Origin: Breznakia pachnodae
GTDB taxonomy: Bacteria > Bacillota_I > Bacilli_A > Erysipelotrichales > Erysipelotrichaceae
Direction of reading: 5' to 3'
NCBI RefSeq assembly: GCF_030814225.1
Contig: NZ_JAUSUR010000001.1
Location: 992,001 to 1,056,000, forward strand
DNA: 64,000 nucleotides
This document shows, in pieces, positions 52,865 to 62,527 of the stretch. Positions within the stretch are counted from its first letter, which is position 1; each line of letters opens with the position of its first letter. Position numbers and translations under genes: made by a program. The notes under the pieces are model-generated. The model was not told the DNA's origin and did no database searches. It worked only from the letters and a program-made list of their open reading frames with translations.

Positions 52865-53284
52865 TTATTTCATCTTATTAATTACAGAAGAAGAAAAATC
52901 CATTGCTCTATCTAAGTCACTTTTATTTGGATGTCCACGATGCATTGCAGTAAAGGAACCCCAACAATGATAATTCTTGTCTATCACATTAATGTCCTTC
53001 GCTTTAAACAATTCCGCCATCTCATTATTTCCTTTTTTTAGCATAGCCGATGTGCTAAATAATGCTACATTCTTTACCTTACTTGAGTCTAGTTTTGAAA
53101 TAAATTCTTTCACATGGTCATCAATACCAAATGCATATACTGCAGTTCCAAAGAATAATAAATCTATTGGTTCTTCAATTGGAGCATTTGTATCTTTACT
53201 TTCAACTTTTGCCACTTCCGCAATTGCATCAGCAACTTTCTTGGTATTTCCTCCACGTGAGTAGTATCTAACTTCTATATTCAT
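52865..53284 (-). CDS. Flavodoxin-family protein
   Basis: A 139-residue flavodoxin fold started at ATG 53284 behind AAGGAGGACAAACTC. The FMN-phosphate loop is YYSRGGNTKKVADAI (a short S-R-G-G-N-T form), and LLFFGTAVYAFG and FSTSAMLKKG follow. It is co-transcribed with a DtxR-family metal regulator (13 bases upstream), which suggests expression under metal limitation, replacing a ferredoxin or serving in metal reduction (inference). Confidence 0.85.
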   Translation of the reverse strand: MNIEVRYYSRGGNTKKVADAIAEVAKVESKDTNAPIEEPIDLLFFGTAVYAFGIDDHVKEFISKLDSSKVKNVALFSTSAMLKKGNNEMAELFKAKDINVIDKNYHCWGSFTAMHRGHPNKSDLDRAMDFSSSVINKMK

Positions 53285-53297
53285 GAGTTTGTCCTCC

Positions 53298-53738
53298 TTA
53301 CTCATTTTCAGTTCCATAAACTTTATTTATAAATGTTAATTCTTTTTCACAGATATTATCCTGTGTTCTTAGCTTCTTACAATTGATTACTTCTGCTGTA
53401 CGATTAATAACCTGATCACTTAACGTTCGTTCCATTTGCTTTGCATCTCGTATTGCTGTTTCACTATCAATCCCCATGGACTGAAGCGCATGAGCCAAGA
53501 CGCAGTGACGCTTAATAATTTCCTCAGCAGCCAGGTTACCTTTTTCAGTTAATATAATCCGATTATTTATTTTTTCTACATACCCTTTTTCAACCAATGC
53601 TTGAATTGCAATACTTATACTCGCTCTTGTATGATGCAAATGATTCACAATGTCAATTGAACGTACCGAGCCCAACTGTTTATACAAAACATAAATAGCT
53701 TCAATATAGTCTTTTTGTGATACACTTAAGTCTAGCAT
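53298..53738 (-). CDS. DtxR/MntR-family metal-dependent regulator
   Basis: A 146-residue protein with the winged helix SVRSIDIVNHLHHTRASISIAIQALVEKGYV and a metal-binding and dimer helix region with IKRHCVLAHALQSMGI and QMERTLSDQVINR. It lacks the C-terminal SH3-like domain of long DtxR proteins, so it is MntR-sized. It probably controls itself and flavodoxin; a perfect dyad stands upstream (53784-53799). Confidence 0.85.
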   Translation of the reverse strand: MLDLSVSQKDYIEAIYVLYKQLGSVRSIDIVNHLHHTRASISIAIQALVEKGYVEKINNRIILTEKGNLAAEEIIKRHCVLAHALQSMGIDSETAIRDAKQMERTLSDQVINRTAEVINCKKLRTQDNICEKELTFINKVYGTENE

Positions 53739-53783
53739 TCGAACATCTCCTTACTATGTTATAAAATCAACACTTATAAAATT

Positions 53784-53799
53784 AAATTGTATTCAATTT
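53784..53799. promoter_or_regulatory. Dyad AAATTGTATTCAATTT, DtxR-type operator candidate
   Basis: A perfect 16-bp dyad 46 bases upstream of the DtxR-family start, flanked by A/T, and of the length of metal-repressor boxes. Confidence 0.5.
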
Positions 53800-53843
53800 A
53801 TCTCTATGATATGATTTTATTGCAAGAATAAGAATTATACAAG

Positions 53844-53867
53844 TACTAAGAATGTACATACTTAGTA
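53844..53867. promoter_or_regulatory. Dyad upstream of HxlR gene
   Basis: TACTAAG (53844-53850), 10 bases, CTTAGTA (53861-53867), located 35 bases before the HxlR start codon. TACT...AGTA is the arm type known for YodB/HxlR operators; autoregulation is inferred. Confidence 0.6.
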
Positions 53868-53901
53868 TGGTAAAACTTACTATTGGAAATGAGGTAACTT
53901 T

Positions 53902-54276
53902 ATGAGCATTACACAAAAAAATCAGCAGTCACTTTGTCCACTTCGCCATATTCTAAATGTTTTTAGTGGGAAATGGAAATTACCAATTGTCTGTATGCTA
54001 GCTGCTGGTAAACCATTACGCTATAGTTCAATTAAACGAAAGATTGGTGATATTACGAATGTAATGCTGTCACAATCCTTAAAAGAATTAGAGAGAGATG
54101 GTATCGTTCATCGTGAGCAATACAATGAAGTGCCTCCAAGAGTTGAATATTCATTAACAGATAAGGGGAAAGATGTTGTCCCTGTGATTCAACAGGCTGC
54201 ACAGTGGGCGTTGAAAGATATGCAGCAAAGTCTAGCTTGTGGTGCAAACTGTGAACAATGCTTTACTACAAAATAA
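53902..54276 (+). CDS. HxlR-family regulator
   Basis: A 124-residue MarR-like winged-helix protein with the family pattern CPLRHILNVFSGKWKLPIVCML, RYSSIKRKIGDITNVMLSQSLKELERDGIV and YSLTDKGKDVVPV. The single N-terminal cysteine (Cys12) matches the redox/electrophile-sensing cysteine of YodB-type members, and three more cysteines cluster at the C-terminus (CGANCEQC). It converges with an NAD(P)H oxidoreductase gene, a common YodB target class. Confidence 0.88.
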   Translation: MSITQKNQQSLCPLRHILNVFSGKWKLPIVCMLAAGKPLRYSSIKRKIGDITNVMLSQSLKELERDGIVHREQYNEVPPRVEYSLTDKGKDVVPVIQQAAQWALKDMQQSLACGANCEQCFTTK

Positions 54277-54326
54277 AAGAAGTTGAATGTCCTCGTAATC
54301 ATTGAGGTTGTTCAACTTCTTTTTTA
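54277..54326. terminator. Terminator after HxlR
   Basis: AAGAAGTTGAA (about 54278-54288) with TTCAACTTCTT (54311-54321), plus an inner CCTC/GAGG stem and a T-run. Confidence 0.85.
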
Positions 54327-54360
54327 AAGACGATATTATTATTCTATTGTTTCGTCATTC

Positions 54361-54942
54361 TTACATTTCTTTAAAATAGGTTTTGATTTCATTCATCTTC
54401 TCATCAGTATATTCTTTTCCTCCAGATACAATTGTTTCAATTTGGAAATGTTTTGCTACATCGATTCCACAAACTTGTAACGTATCTTTAATAAAACTTC
54501 CGATGATTGGATTTTGTAAATAGCCATCATATACCTCATTGGTCATTTGCATTGTTGTAATTACTACTGCTTTTTTATCAGTCAGTAAACCTACCATATT
54601 TCCATTTTCATCATATTTATAGGCAAACCCTACCTGCAATACTTTATCACAGAAACCTTTTAAAATCGCAGGCATATGTCCCCACCATAATGGGAATGGA
54701 AATACAAGTACATCAGCTTCATCAATCTTTTTCATATATTCAACTACAAGTGGATTATCAATTGCTCCAGTTCTCCACTTCATTAAATCATCTGAAGACA
54801 TTACTGGATTAAATCCATCACTAACTAGGTCGATTACAGAAACTTGTTCACCTTTTTCTTTTAAAACTTCAGCAACATTTTCCACAACACCTACATTAAA
54901 ACTTTCACTATACGGATGACTACTAATCACTAAATAATTCAT
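54361..54942 (-). CDS. NAD(P)H dehydrogenase (quinone), KefF/MdaB-like flavoprotein
   Basis: A 193-residue flavodoxin-like oxidoreductase started at ATG 54942 (GAAGGAGAGTG). ISSHPYSESFNVGVVENV is the FMN-binding start, FPFPLWWGHMPAILKGFCDKV the family core, and ITTMQMTNEVYDGY follows. It would reduce quinones or electrophiles by two electrons. Convergent with HxlR; regulation by it is plausible but I see no clear operator in front of this gene. Confidence 0.85.
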   Translation of the reverse strand: MNYLVISSHPYSESFNVGVVENVAEVLKEKGEQVSVIDLVSDGFNPVMSSDDLMKWRTGAIDNPLVVEYMKKIDEADVLVFPFPLWWGHMPAILKGFCDKVLQVGFAYKYDENGNMVGLLTDKKAVVITTMQMTNEVYDGYLQNPIIGSFIKDTLQVCGIDVAKHFQIETIVSGGKEYTDEKMNEIKTYFKEM

Positions 54943-55082
54943 CAATTCACTCTCCTTCACTACTAACGTAGAACTCTATTCGTATCGTATCATTTTCCTT
55001 TTTAAAGTCAATTGATATACTCGTCAAGTCACGTCTTGAGGTATAAGATTTCGTGTTCATTAAGTATACATTAGTTACTCTT

Positions 55083-56882
55083 TTAAGCTGTTACTGTATC
55101 AAACTGACTATTGTATAAGTCTGCATAGAATGTTCCTTGTTCCAACAAGTCAACATGAGTACCCTTCTCTACAATATCTCCATCTTTCATCACTAAGATA
55201 AGGTCTGCATCTTTGATTGTTGATAGTCTGTGAGCAATCACAAATGATGTTCTACCAACTGTTAGTTTATCCATTGCTTTTTGTACTAAGATTTCCGTTC
55301 TTGTATCAATTGACGATGTTGCTTCATCAAGAATTAATAATGGAGCATTTTCAATCATTGCTCTGGCAATTGTAATCAATTGTTTTTGACCTGCTGATAA
55401 TTCAACATTATCATCTAGTACAGTATCTAATTTATTTGGTAAGGTATTAATGAAGTGAGTTAATCCTACTACATCACAAACTTTTTCAATTTCAGCATCA
55501 CTGATATCTTCCTTACAATAGGCAATATTTTCTCTCACCGTTCCATGGAAGATCCAAGTATCCTGTAATACCATACAGAATAAGTCATGTACCGATTCAC
55601 GTTTCATTTCATCAATTGGTACACCATCGATAGAAATTGATCCACTGTTCAGTTCATAGAAACGCATCAGCAGATTAACAATAGTTGTTTTACCAGCACC
55701 TGTTGGTCCTACAATGGCAACTTTCTGTCCTGCTTTGATATCTACTGAGAAGTTATTAATAATGGTTTGACCCTCTTTGTATCCAAAGTTCACATTCTTA
55801 AACTTCACATCACCATTTACATTCTTTAAGACTTTTGTTTTTTCACTTTCATCTGACAATTCTTCTTCCTCTAAGAATTCAAATACACGATCACTTGCTG
55901 CTGCAGTTGATTGAAGACTTGTTGCAGCTTGAGCAATTTGTGATAGCGGTTGTGTAAACAATCTTACATACATCATAAATGCTACAATTACTCCAAAAGT
56001 AATTGATCCATTGTGTACTAGGATTGCTCCTACTACACATACTACTACATATCCAAAGTTTCCAATAAATGACATTAATGGCATCATCAGTCCAGATAAG
56101 AACTGTGACTTCCATGCATTTGTATAAAGTTTTTGGTTTATATTATGAAATTCTTTTTTTGCTTGTCGTGTTGCATTATACACTTTCACAATACTGTGAC
56201 CAGCATAGATTTCTTCTATGTGCCCATTGATATTTCCTAATTCATTTTGTTGTCTTGAGAAGTACTTTTGAGACTGTGCAATAATTACAATCATTAATAC
56301 AAATCCTATTAAAGTAGCAAGTACTGCTGATATTGCTAAAATCCAATTTGTGTAGAACATCATTACTAATGAACCAATTAACATCGTAATGGAACTTACT
56401 AAGATTCCTAAACTTTGATTTAAAGTCTGACCAATCGTATCTACATCATTGGTAACTCTACTTAATACATCTCCAAAACTTGTTGTATCAAAATATTTTA
56501 AAGGTAATAAGTTAATCTTGCTTGATATCTCTCCACGCATCTGTTGCGATATTTTTTGCGATACCGTTGCCATAATAACTCCCTGAACTATATTAAATAA
56601 GAATCCTAATCCATATAATACAACAAGTAATAAAGCAATACTTGTAACTGCATCGATATCAATCCCTGTAGCCAATCCTTCAGTTATTAAATCGGTAATT
56701 TCTGATATTTTATCTGGACCTATAATATTTAAGATAGATCCAACAATCGCAAGAACGATTGCAGTAATCATTACTGGAAAGTATTTCTTACAATACATGA
56801 TCAGTTTTTGAAATGAAGTTGTCATTTTTCCAGATGATTTTTCAGCAACACTCATGTTGTTTCCTGGCATTCCACTAGGCAT
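55083..56882 (-). CDS. ABC exporter half-transporter B
   Basis: A 599-residue protein started at ATG 56882 behind AGGAGGAA. Six membrane helices (about 20-320) are followed by the ATPase with Walker A GPTGAGKT, signature ELSAGQKQLITIARA and Walker B LLILDEATSSID. The signature reads LSAGQ where its partner has LSGGQ. Its start overlaps the partner stop by 8 bases, so the two form a heterodimer (MdlAB/BmrCD-like). Drugs, lipids or peptides are possible cargo. Confidence 0.92.
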   Translation of the reverse strand: MPSGMPGNNMSVAEKSSGKMTTSFQKLIMYCKKYFPVMITAIVLAIVGSILNIIGPDKISEITDLITEGLATGIDIDAVTSIALLLVVLYGLGFLFNIVQGVIMATVSQKISQQMRGEISSKINLLPLKYFDTTSFGDVLSRVTNDVDTIGQTLNQSLGILVSSITMLIGSLVMMFYTNWILAISAVLATLIGFVLMIVIIAQSQKYFSRQQNELGNINGHIEEIYAGHSIVKVYNATRQAKKEFHNINQKLYTNAWKSQFLSGLMMPLMSFIGNFGYVVVCVVGAILVHNGSITFGVIVAFMMYVRLFTQPLSQIAQAATSLQSTAAASDRVFEFLEEEELSDESEKTKVLKNVNGDVKFKNVNFGYKEGQTIINNFSVDIKAGQKVAIVGPTGAGKTTIVNLLMRFYELNSGSISIDGVPIDEMKRESVHDLFCMVLQDTWIFHGTVRENIAYCKEDISDAEIEKVCDVVGLTHFINTLPNKLDTVLDDNVELSAGQKQLITIARAMIENAPLLILDEATSSIDTRTEILVQKAMDKLTVGRTSFVIAHRLSTIKDADLILVMKDGDIVEKGTHVDLLEQGTFYADLYNSQFDTVTA

Positions 56883-58635
56883 AAGACAATTCCTCCTGTG
56901 ATAATTGTGAACTAGCAATTTCTTGATAGACTTCACATGTTCTCAATAATTCTCTATGTTTTCCAATTCCTACAACTTCTCCATCATCCAATACAATAAT
57001 CTTATCTGCATCTTTGATGGTTCCAATCCGTTGAGCAACGACAATCGATGTTGCACCGCTACCTTCATCATTTAATGCTTTTCTAAGATCACGGTCTGTC
57101 TTGTAATCAAGTGCTGAGAATGAATCATCAAAGATATAGATTTCAGGGTCTCTATAGACAGCTCTGGCGATTGACAGACGTTGTTTCTGTCCTCCAGATA
57201 AGTTAGCTCCACTTTGTGCTATTTGTGCCTGATACCCGCCATCAAGGCTATCTACAAACTCTTCCGCCTGAGCAATTTCAATTGCCTTTCCTACTTCATC
57301 AATAGAATCATCCTTACTATTTTCTCCGTAGTCTACATTTGACTCTACAGTTCCACTAAAGATGGTTGCTTTTTGTGAAACATATCCAATCTTACTATGT
57401 AATGTTTCTAACTTATATTCTTTCACATTAATTCCATCAACTAGTACTTCACCTTCACTAACATCGTAGAATCTAGGAATCAGATTAATTAAGGTACTCT
57501 TACCACTACCTGTTGCTCCAATAAAGGCGACGGTTTCGCCACTTTCTACTTTGAAATTTACGTTATGTAATACATAATCACTGGCTCCTGGATATTTGAA
57601 ACTTACATTCTTAAATTCTAATTCTCCACTAACTGCTGACGTTTCCAAATCATATGTTCCATCTTTAATATTCGTTTCTCTTTCAATAACTTCAAGAATT
57701 CTTCCTGCTGATACTGAAGCTCTAGGTAACATAATAAAGATCATTGTTAGTAGCATAAATGCCATAATTACCTGAACTGCATATGATGAGAATACAATCA
57801 TATCTGAGAATAATGAAATCTTATCTATCATTGCTGCTTCATTAATAAGGTAAGCACCTAACCAATAAATCACCAGACTTAGCCCAGACATAATCAAACT
57901 CATACCTGGCTGCATAATCGACATCATTCGATTTGTGAACAAGTTGGTATTTGTCAGTTCATCATTTGCCTCTTCAAATTTATCTTCCTGATAATCTTCT
58001 GCATTGTAGGCTCTAACTACACGTAACCCAGTTAAGTTTTCTCTTGTTACCTGATTTAAGTTATCTGTTAATTGTTGAATAATCTTAAACTTAGGAATTA
58101 CAAAGATAATAATTACAGATAACATTACCAGTAACACAACAACTGCTCCTGCTGTCGTTGCTGTCCACTGCCAGCTCTTTCCTGCAATCTTTAGAATCGC
58201 CCACACTGCTAAAATCGGTGCTTTAATAATTGATTGTAACCCCATTGCCACAAGTTGTTGCACTTGGGTAATATCATTGGTTGTTCTGTTGATTAAACTA
58301 GATGTAGAGAAATCATTCATCTCTTCCATTGAGAATGATAAGGTTTTATCATACACCTCTCCACGCAAACGTTTTGCTAACCCTGCAGCAACCTTTGCTG
58401 CAAAGTAACCAACAATACAAGAGGACACTAAACTACCTAATGCACATAACAGCATCCATCCTCCTTCAAACACAATATCACTAACAGTACTTCCTTCTGT
58501 TTGTACAAGTGTTGTTATGTTTGACATATAATCTGGAAGTTTTAAATCTAGCCAAACTTGAATGATAATTAACCCTAAACTTATGGCGATAAATCCCCAT
58601 TCATGTTTTTCTATATATTTAAATATTTTTAACAT
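56875..58635 (-). CDS. ABC exporter half-transporter A
   Basis: A 586-residue protein started at ATG 58635 (AAAGGAGATAAAAAG). Six helices come first, then an ATPase with Walker A GATGSGKST, signature NLSGGQKQRLSIARA and IYIFDDSFSALD. After Walker B the catalytic Glu is replaced by Asp (FDDS), as in the degenerate subunit of heterodimeric exporters. Divergent from a two-component system whose probable binding repeats lie in front of this gene. Confidence 0.92.
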   Translation of the reverse strand: MLKIFKYIEKHEWGFIAISLGLIIIQVWLDLKLPDYMSNITTLVQTEGSTVSDIVFEGGWMLLCALGSLVSSCIVGYFAAKVAAGLAKRLRGEVYDKTLSFSMEEMNDFSTSSLINRTTNDITQVQQLVAMGLQSIIKAPILAVWAILKIAGKSWQWTATTAGAVVVLLVMLSVIIIFVIPKFKIIQQLTDNLNQVTRENLTGLRVVRAYNAEDYQEDKFEEANDELTNTNLFTNRMMSIMQPGMSLIMSGLSLVIYWLGAYLINEAAMIDKISLFSDMIVFSSYAVQVIMAFMLLTMIFIMLPRASVSAGRILEVIERETNIKDGTYDLETSAVSGELEFKNVSFKYPGASDYVLHNVNFKVESGETVAFIGATGSGKSTLINLIPRFYDVSEGEVLVDGINVKEYKLETLHSKIGYVSQKATIFSGTVESNVDYGENSKDDSIDEVGKAIEIAQAEEFVDSLDGGYQAQIAQSGANLSGGQKQRLSIARAVYRDPEIYIFDDSFSALDYKTDRDLRKALNDEGSGATSIVVAQRIGTIKDADKIIVLDDGEVVGIGKHRELLRTCEVYQEIASSQLSQEELSYA

Positions 58636-58691
58636 CTTTTTATCTCCTTTCAATTCATTTTTATTTTTCAACCTTCTTGGTTGCTACTTGA

Positions 58692-58747
58692 AGTATAATC
58701 GATGTATTTAAACTAAATATTAATCGAATATGAACTCAATATGAACT
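58692..58747 (-). promoter_or_regulatory. Promoter with response-regulator direct repeats before the ABC exporter
   Basis: On minus, AGTTCATATT occurs twice at an 11-base period (58747-58738 and 58736-58727), followed downstream by a TATACT -10 box (58697-58692) with no good -35. This layout fits activation by an OmpR-family regulator. Confidence 0.6.
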
Positions 58748-58823
58748 TTTTAAATTAGTTTACAATAAATTCATAATTATCGTTTATACTTAATATAGAA
58801 AAGAACTATGTGGAGGTGATTTT

Positions 58824-59501
58824 ATGTTTAATATACTAGTTGTAGAAGATGATCGAGAGATTCAAAAACTATTTTGTACGGTTCTTAGAAAGAATGGATA
58901 CAATGCCATCAGTGCGGATAACGGGATTGAAGCACTGGATGTTTTAGATACCCAATATATAGATTTAATTATTTCAGATATTATGATGCCAAAGATGGAT
59001 GGATATGATTTAACCAAGTCCCTACGTGAAGCAAACTTTAAAACACCCATTCTTATGATAACTGCCAAAGATGACTTCTCTGATTTGCAGAAAGGATTTG
59101 ATGCAGGTACTGATGACTATATGGTAAAACCAATCAATGTAAATGAAATGTTATTAAGAGTATCCGCACTACTTAGAAGAAACCAGGCAATCTCTCAGCG
59201 AAAAGTTGTTGTTGGTTCTACAACCTTTGATATGGATTCCCTTACTGTATCTAATGATACTGAAGAAGTGATTCTACCTCAGAAAGAATTCTATCTAGTA
59301 TATAAACTAATCACTTCGCCAAATCATATATATACCCGACAACAATTAATGGATGAAATTTGGGGCATTGATAGTGAAACCGACATTCGAACCGTAGATG
59401 TTCATATCGGAAGATTAAGAGATCGTTTTAAAGATAATGAAGACTTTGAAATTATTACAGTTCGTGGTTTAGGCTATAAGGCGGTAAAGTATGAGAGATA
59501 G
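58824..59501 (+). CDS. OmpR-family response regulator
   Basis: A 225-residue protein. The receiver domain (VVEDDREIQKLF, phospho-acceptor Asp in LIISDIMMPKMDGYD, ITAKDD, then the Lys in MVKPINVNEM) and a C-terminal winged helix (HIYTRQQLMDEIWGIDSET, TVDVHIGRLRDRF, VRGLGYK) are complete. It overlaps the kinase gene by 11 bases and is divergent from the ABC exporter, its probable target. Confidence 0.93.
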   Translation: MFNILVVEDDREIQKLFCTVLRKNGYNAISADNGIEALDVLDTQYIDLIISDIMMPKMDGYDLTKSLREANFKTPILMITAKDDFSDLQKGFDAGTDDYMVKPINVNEMLLRVSALLRRNQAISQRKVVVGSTTFDMDSLTVSNDTEEVILPQKEFYLVYKLITSPNHIYTRQQLMDEIWGIDSETDIRTVDVHIGRLRDRFKDNEDFEIITVRGLGYKAVKYER

Positions 59502-60594
59502 AAGAGATCAAGGATGGAGAGTGGGAAGAGATCCCAGAATGCCCTACGGAAAAAGACAAAGACCCAAATTATCCATGCGAATGGTAGCAGCTTTCTCTTT
59601 AACCGTATTTCTTATTGTTTCCCTAACCATGGTTTCGATTGGTGTTATTGTAGGAATTGCAAACCTTTTAGGATTGCTTGATCGACCAAACCCAATCATT
59701 TTAGTTTTTGGTGTACTACTTGCAAGTACTTTAATGAATACTGTATTTGCACATGGAGCGGGATCAAGATTTCTATCACCCATTGCACAGTTAAACAATG
59801 CGATGGAACAAATAACTAGAGGAAACTTCGATATTCATATCCCTGAACACCGTGGACCAAGAGAAGTTGGAGAAATGACGCGAAACTTTAATATCATGGC
59901 ACAGGAGCTTAACAATACACAAATGCTTCGAAATGACTTCGTAAGCAATGTATCCCATGAATTTAAAACACCACTTTCTTCCATTGAAGGATATGTAACA
60001 TTACTTCAAGATCCTTCCTTAAGTGAAGAAGAAAAACAAGCATATATTGAAAAAACATTAGAAAGTACCAAACGTTTGTCTTCACTAGTAAATAATATCT
60101 TGCAGTTATCAAGATTAGAAAATCAGGAGATTGTTCCTGATCAAACAATGTTCTCATTAGATGAGCAAGTACGACAAATTGTATTGATGTCACAAAATGA
60201 ATGGTCAGATAAAAAAATCAATCTTGAGATTGATTTGGAAGAAGTACAATATTATGGAAACTCCAATTTTCTGGCAATGGTATGGCAAAACATCTTCAAC
60301 AATGCATTGAAATTTATAAGTAACGATGGAACAATTGAAATTACCCTAAAGAAAAATGAAGATTATACAGTTGTTTCAATTGCTGATGATGGAATTGGAA
60401 TGTCACCTCAGACCAAACGTAGAATATTTGAAAAATTCTATCAGGCTGATAATTCACGTGCTCACGAAGGAAATGGCTTAGGCTTATCACTAGTAAAGAG
60501 AATCATTGATTTACACAACGGAAAAATCGAAGTACAAAGTGTAGAGGGCGTAGGAACAACTTTTATTATTTCTTTACCAAATAATGCAAATTAA
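59491..60594 (+). CDS. Sensor histidine kinase
   Basis: A 367-residue kinase. A short basic N-terminus is followed by two membrane segments (about 30-55 and 65-90) with a very short loop between, a HAMP domain (about 92-145), the H-box FVSNVSHEFKTPLSSIEGY, the N-box NIFNNALKF and the G boxes ADDGIGM and GNGLGLSLVKRI. With almost no extracellular domain it is an intramembrane-sensing kinase, a type often linked to ABC exporters that answer to antimicrobial peptides or envelope stress. Confidence 0.92.
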   Translation: MRDRRDQGWRVGRDPRMPYGKRQRPKLSMRMVAAFSLTVFLIVSLTMVSIGVIVGIANLLGLLDRPNPIILVFGVLLASTLMNTVFAHGAGSRFLSPIAQLNNAMEQITRGNFDIHIPEHRGPREVGEMTRNFNIMAQELNNTQMLRNDFVSNVSHEFKTPLSSIEGYVTLLQDPSLSEEEKQAYIEKTLESTKRLSSLVNNILQLSRLENQEIVPDQTMFSLDEQVRQIVLMSQNEWSDKKINLEIDLEEVQYYGNSNFLAMVWQNIFNNALKFISNDGTIEITLKKNEDYTVVSIADDGIGMSPQTKRRIFEKFYQADNSRAHEGNGLGLSLVKRIIDLHNGKIEVQSVEGVGTTFIISLPNNAN

Positions 60595-60619
60595 AAAAGA
60601 GTATCACTGATACTCTTTT
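60595..60619. terminator. Bidirectional terminator, kinase / lipoprotein
   Basis: AAAAGAGTATC (60595-60605) with GATACTCTTTT (60609-60619); an 11-bp stem, 3-base loop. Confidence 0.85.
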
Positions 60620-60627
60620 CATTTGCA

Positions 60628-61074
60628 TTATTTACAAGTTACATCATCAGAACTTTTGATTTCAGCTACTGCGTCATCGAAGTCCATGTCTTGAAGTTCA
60701 CTCATTGATGAACCAGTCATGTTGAATTCACTTGGTAATGAATCAGCTTTTTGAACATCTAAAGTCATAACTACTGTCATTACTTTTCCATCAACATCAA
60801 CTTCAATATCTAATCCATCGTAAGCTGCATATGATGATTCAAAATAATCTTGAAGTTCTTTAACATATTCATCATCGATTTCTGCATATGAATCGTCTTC
60901 ATCTTCCATTGTAAAAATCATCTTCCCGATTTTTCCATCAGCATTTGTAAGTTCAACTGTCATTGGTGTAGTTCCGTCAACTTCACAAACTACTGAATCA
61001 CTACTTGAACCTCCTCCTGAACATCCTGTAGCTAACAGGACAAGTGCAAACAAACTAACTAATAATTTTTTCAT
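60628..61074 (-). CDS. Small secreted lipoprotein (YehR/DUF1307-like)
   Basis: A 148-residue protein started at ATG 61074 (GAGGAAATT). The signal peptide KKLLVSLFALVLLATGCSGG has its lipobox cysteine at position 18. The mature part is acidic and beta-strand-rich (MTVELTNADGKIGKMIFTM, DGKVMTVVMTLDV) with two cysteines that could pair (VVCEVDG and the C-terminal VTCK). DUF1307-type lipoproteins have no known function. Convergent with the two-component kinase. Confidence 0.75.
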   Translation of the reverse strand: MKKLLVSLFALVLLATGCSGGGSSSDSVVCEVDGTTPMTVELTNADGKIGKMIFTMEDEDDSYAEIDDEYVKELQDYFESSYAAYDGLDIEVDVDGKVMTVVMTLDVQKADSLPSEFNMTGSSMSELQDMDFDDAVAEIKSSDDVTCK

Positions 61075-61194
61075 AATTTCCTCCATCTCTTTTATCTTTA
61101 TATCATAAATACGATTGAAATGAAAGAGAAGTTTCAGATAATTATACAAAAATAATACAATTTTTCCTAAATATATTTTTTTATAACCTTTTTT

Positions 61195-62409
61195 CTAGAA
61201 ATAATCAGAAAAATAGGGCTTTTCGTCATAAATAATTGTTTCTAATTGTTCAGCAAGTTTCTTTGAACATTGAATCCTTTCATTGCGATATAAATAGATT
61301 GGACGCTTATATCCCATCAGCATTGTTGTCAGTGTTCCAATGTCTGTTTCCAGTTGTTCACCAACTGGCTGATTACTTATTTTTATGGTTTCGTTTTCCC
61401 ATTCAATTCCAAAAATTCGCTCATTCCAAGTAGCAAGTGGATCACTTACTTTGATATGAAATGAGAATCCAGTTTCTTTAAATGGATATAGTTTTAGAAA
61501 TTCTTCAACATCCACAATTCTTGCCATGTAGTATGGTTCAATAATCTCTTTAATATAACCATCCAATATTTTATATGATAAAGGATCATTTATATATTGA
61601 AATCCTCTTACTTCATCAACCATGGAATCATGAGCTACAATAAAGTTCCATAAACCATTCCATGCATGATTACTAAGCGTAACAATTTCTTTCACATGCA
61701 TAACTTCCTTGGCAATCCAGTAAATTAAGTATCCTTGGGCTACATCATTCTCATCATAATAGATAGCTGCGATTCGCTCTTCCTCGTTTTCCCAACGCCA
61801 ATACTCATCCCAATAAAAATCATTTCGAATAAGCGTACCATGCGTTTGCAATGAAAACTTTCGATATATTTCCCCAACATCCACATCATCAATCGAACAA
61901 CGTTTTACCTGTCCATTTACAATTTCTTCTACTTGTAACTGAGTATCACTTATTTTAAAGCTTAAACGATCACTAATCAGTTCCCATCCTTTTTTTCGAT
62001 AATAAGGAATGCTATATGGGTATAAATAAGAAATATATTGTTTATTATCTCTCATTCTTTTTAATGATTCTGCAATCAGCTCTTTCATCAAACCCATATT
62101 TGAATATTCTGGGTAAGTACCTACTCCAGTCACTCCACCCATTTTAAATATCTTATTAAATATATTAACTTCACTTGGATAAATTGCAATCTGTGATACT
62201 AACTGGTCATCATGATACCAGCCAATTACTTGTGCATTCTTTAATATTGGTCGTTTCGCCCGAAGCAATTCCCCTTCTTCATATCCACTGTCATCAAGAT
62301 CGGTCTGTGTGATTTGAAATACATAACGAAGCAATTCATCAAACTGATGAATATCCTCCATCGCAACATCTTTCATTATTAATTGTGACCTTAACTCTTC
62401 CTGAGCCAT
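61195..62409 (-). CDS. Eis-like GNAT acetyltransferase
   Basis: A 404-residue protein started at ATG 62409 (AAAGGA upstream). The N-terminal GNAT domain has the acetyl-CoA loop region MGGVTGVGTYPEYSNMGLMKELI and SYLYPYSIPYYRKKGWE. A second GNAT-like domain and a C-terminal sterol-carrier-like part complete the Eis architecture. Members acetylate amines of aminoglycosides, peptides or proteins; the substrate here is unknown. Confidence 0.82.
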   Translation of the reverse strand: MAQEELRSQLIMKDVAMEDIHQFDELLRYVFQITQTDLDDSGYEEGELLRAKRPILKNAQVIGWYHDDQLVSQIAIYPSEVNIFNKIFKMGGVTGVGTYPEYSNMGLMKELIAESLKRMRDNKQYISYLYPYSIPYYRKKGWELISDRLSFKISDTQLQVEEIVNGQVKRCSIDDVDVGEIYRKFSLQTHGTLIRNDFYWDEYWRWENEEERIAAIYYDENDVAQGYLIYWIAKEVMHVKEIVTLSNHAWNGLWNFIVAHDSMVDEVRGFQYINDPLSYKILDGYIKEIIEPYYMARIVDVEEFLKLYPFKETGFSFHIKVSDPLATWNERIFGIEWENETIKISNQPVGEQLETDIGTLTTMLMGYKRPIYLYRNERIQCSKKLAEQLETIIYDEKPYFSDYF

Positions 62410-62527
62410 GCTCTCATTCCTTTCCATTTAACTCACGGGATAGTATTAACTATCCTCTTATAATCAGTTTATCCATAAGTACAAGGAAAGTCAATTGACC
62501 TGATAGCCAAAAACAACAGATAATCGC

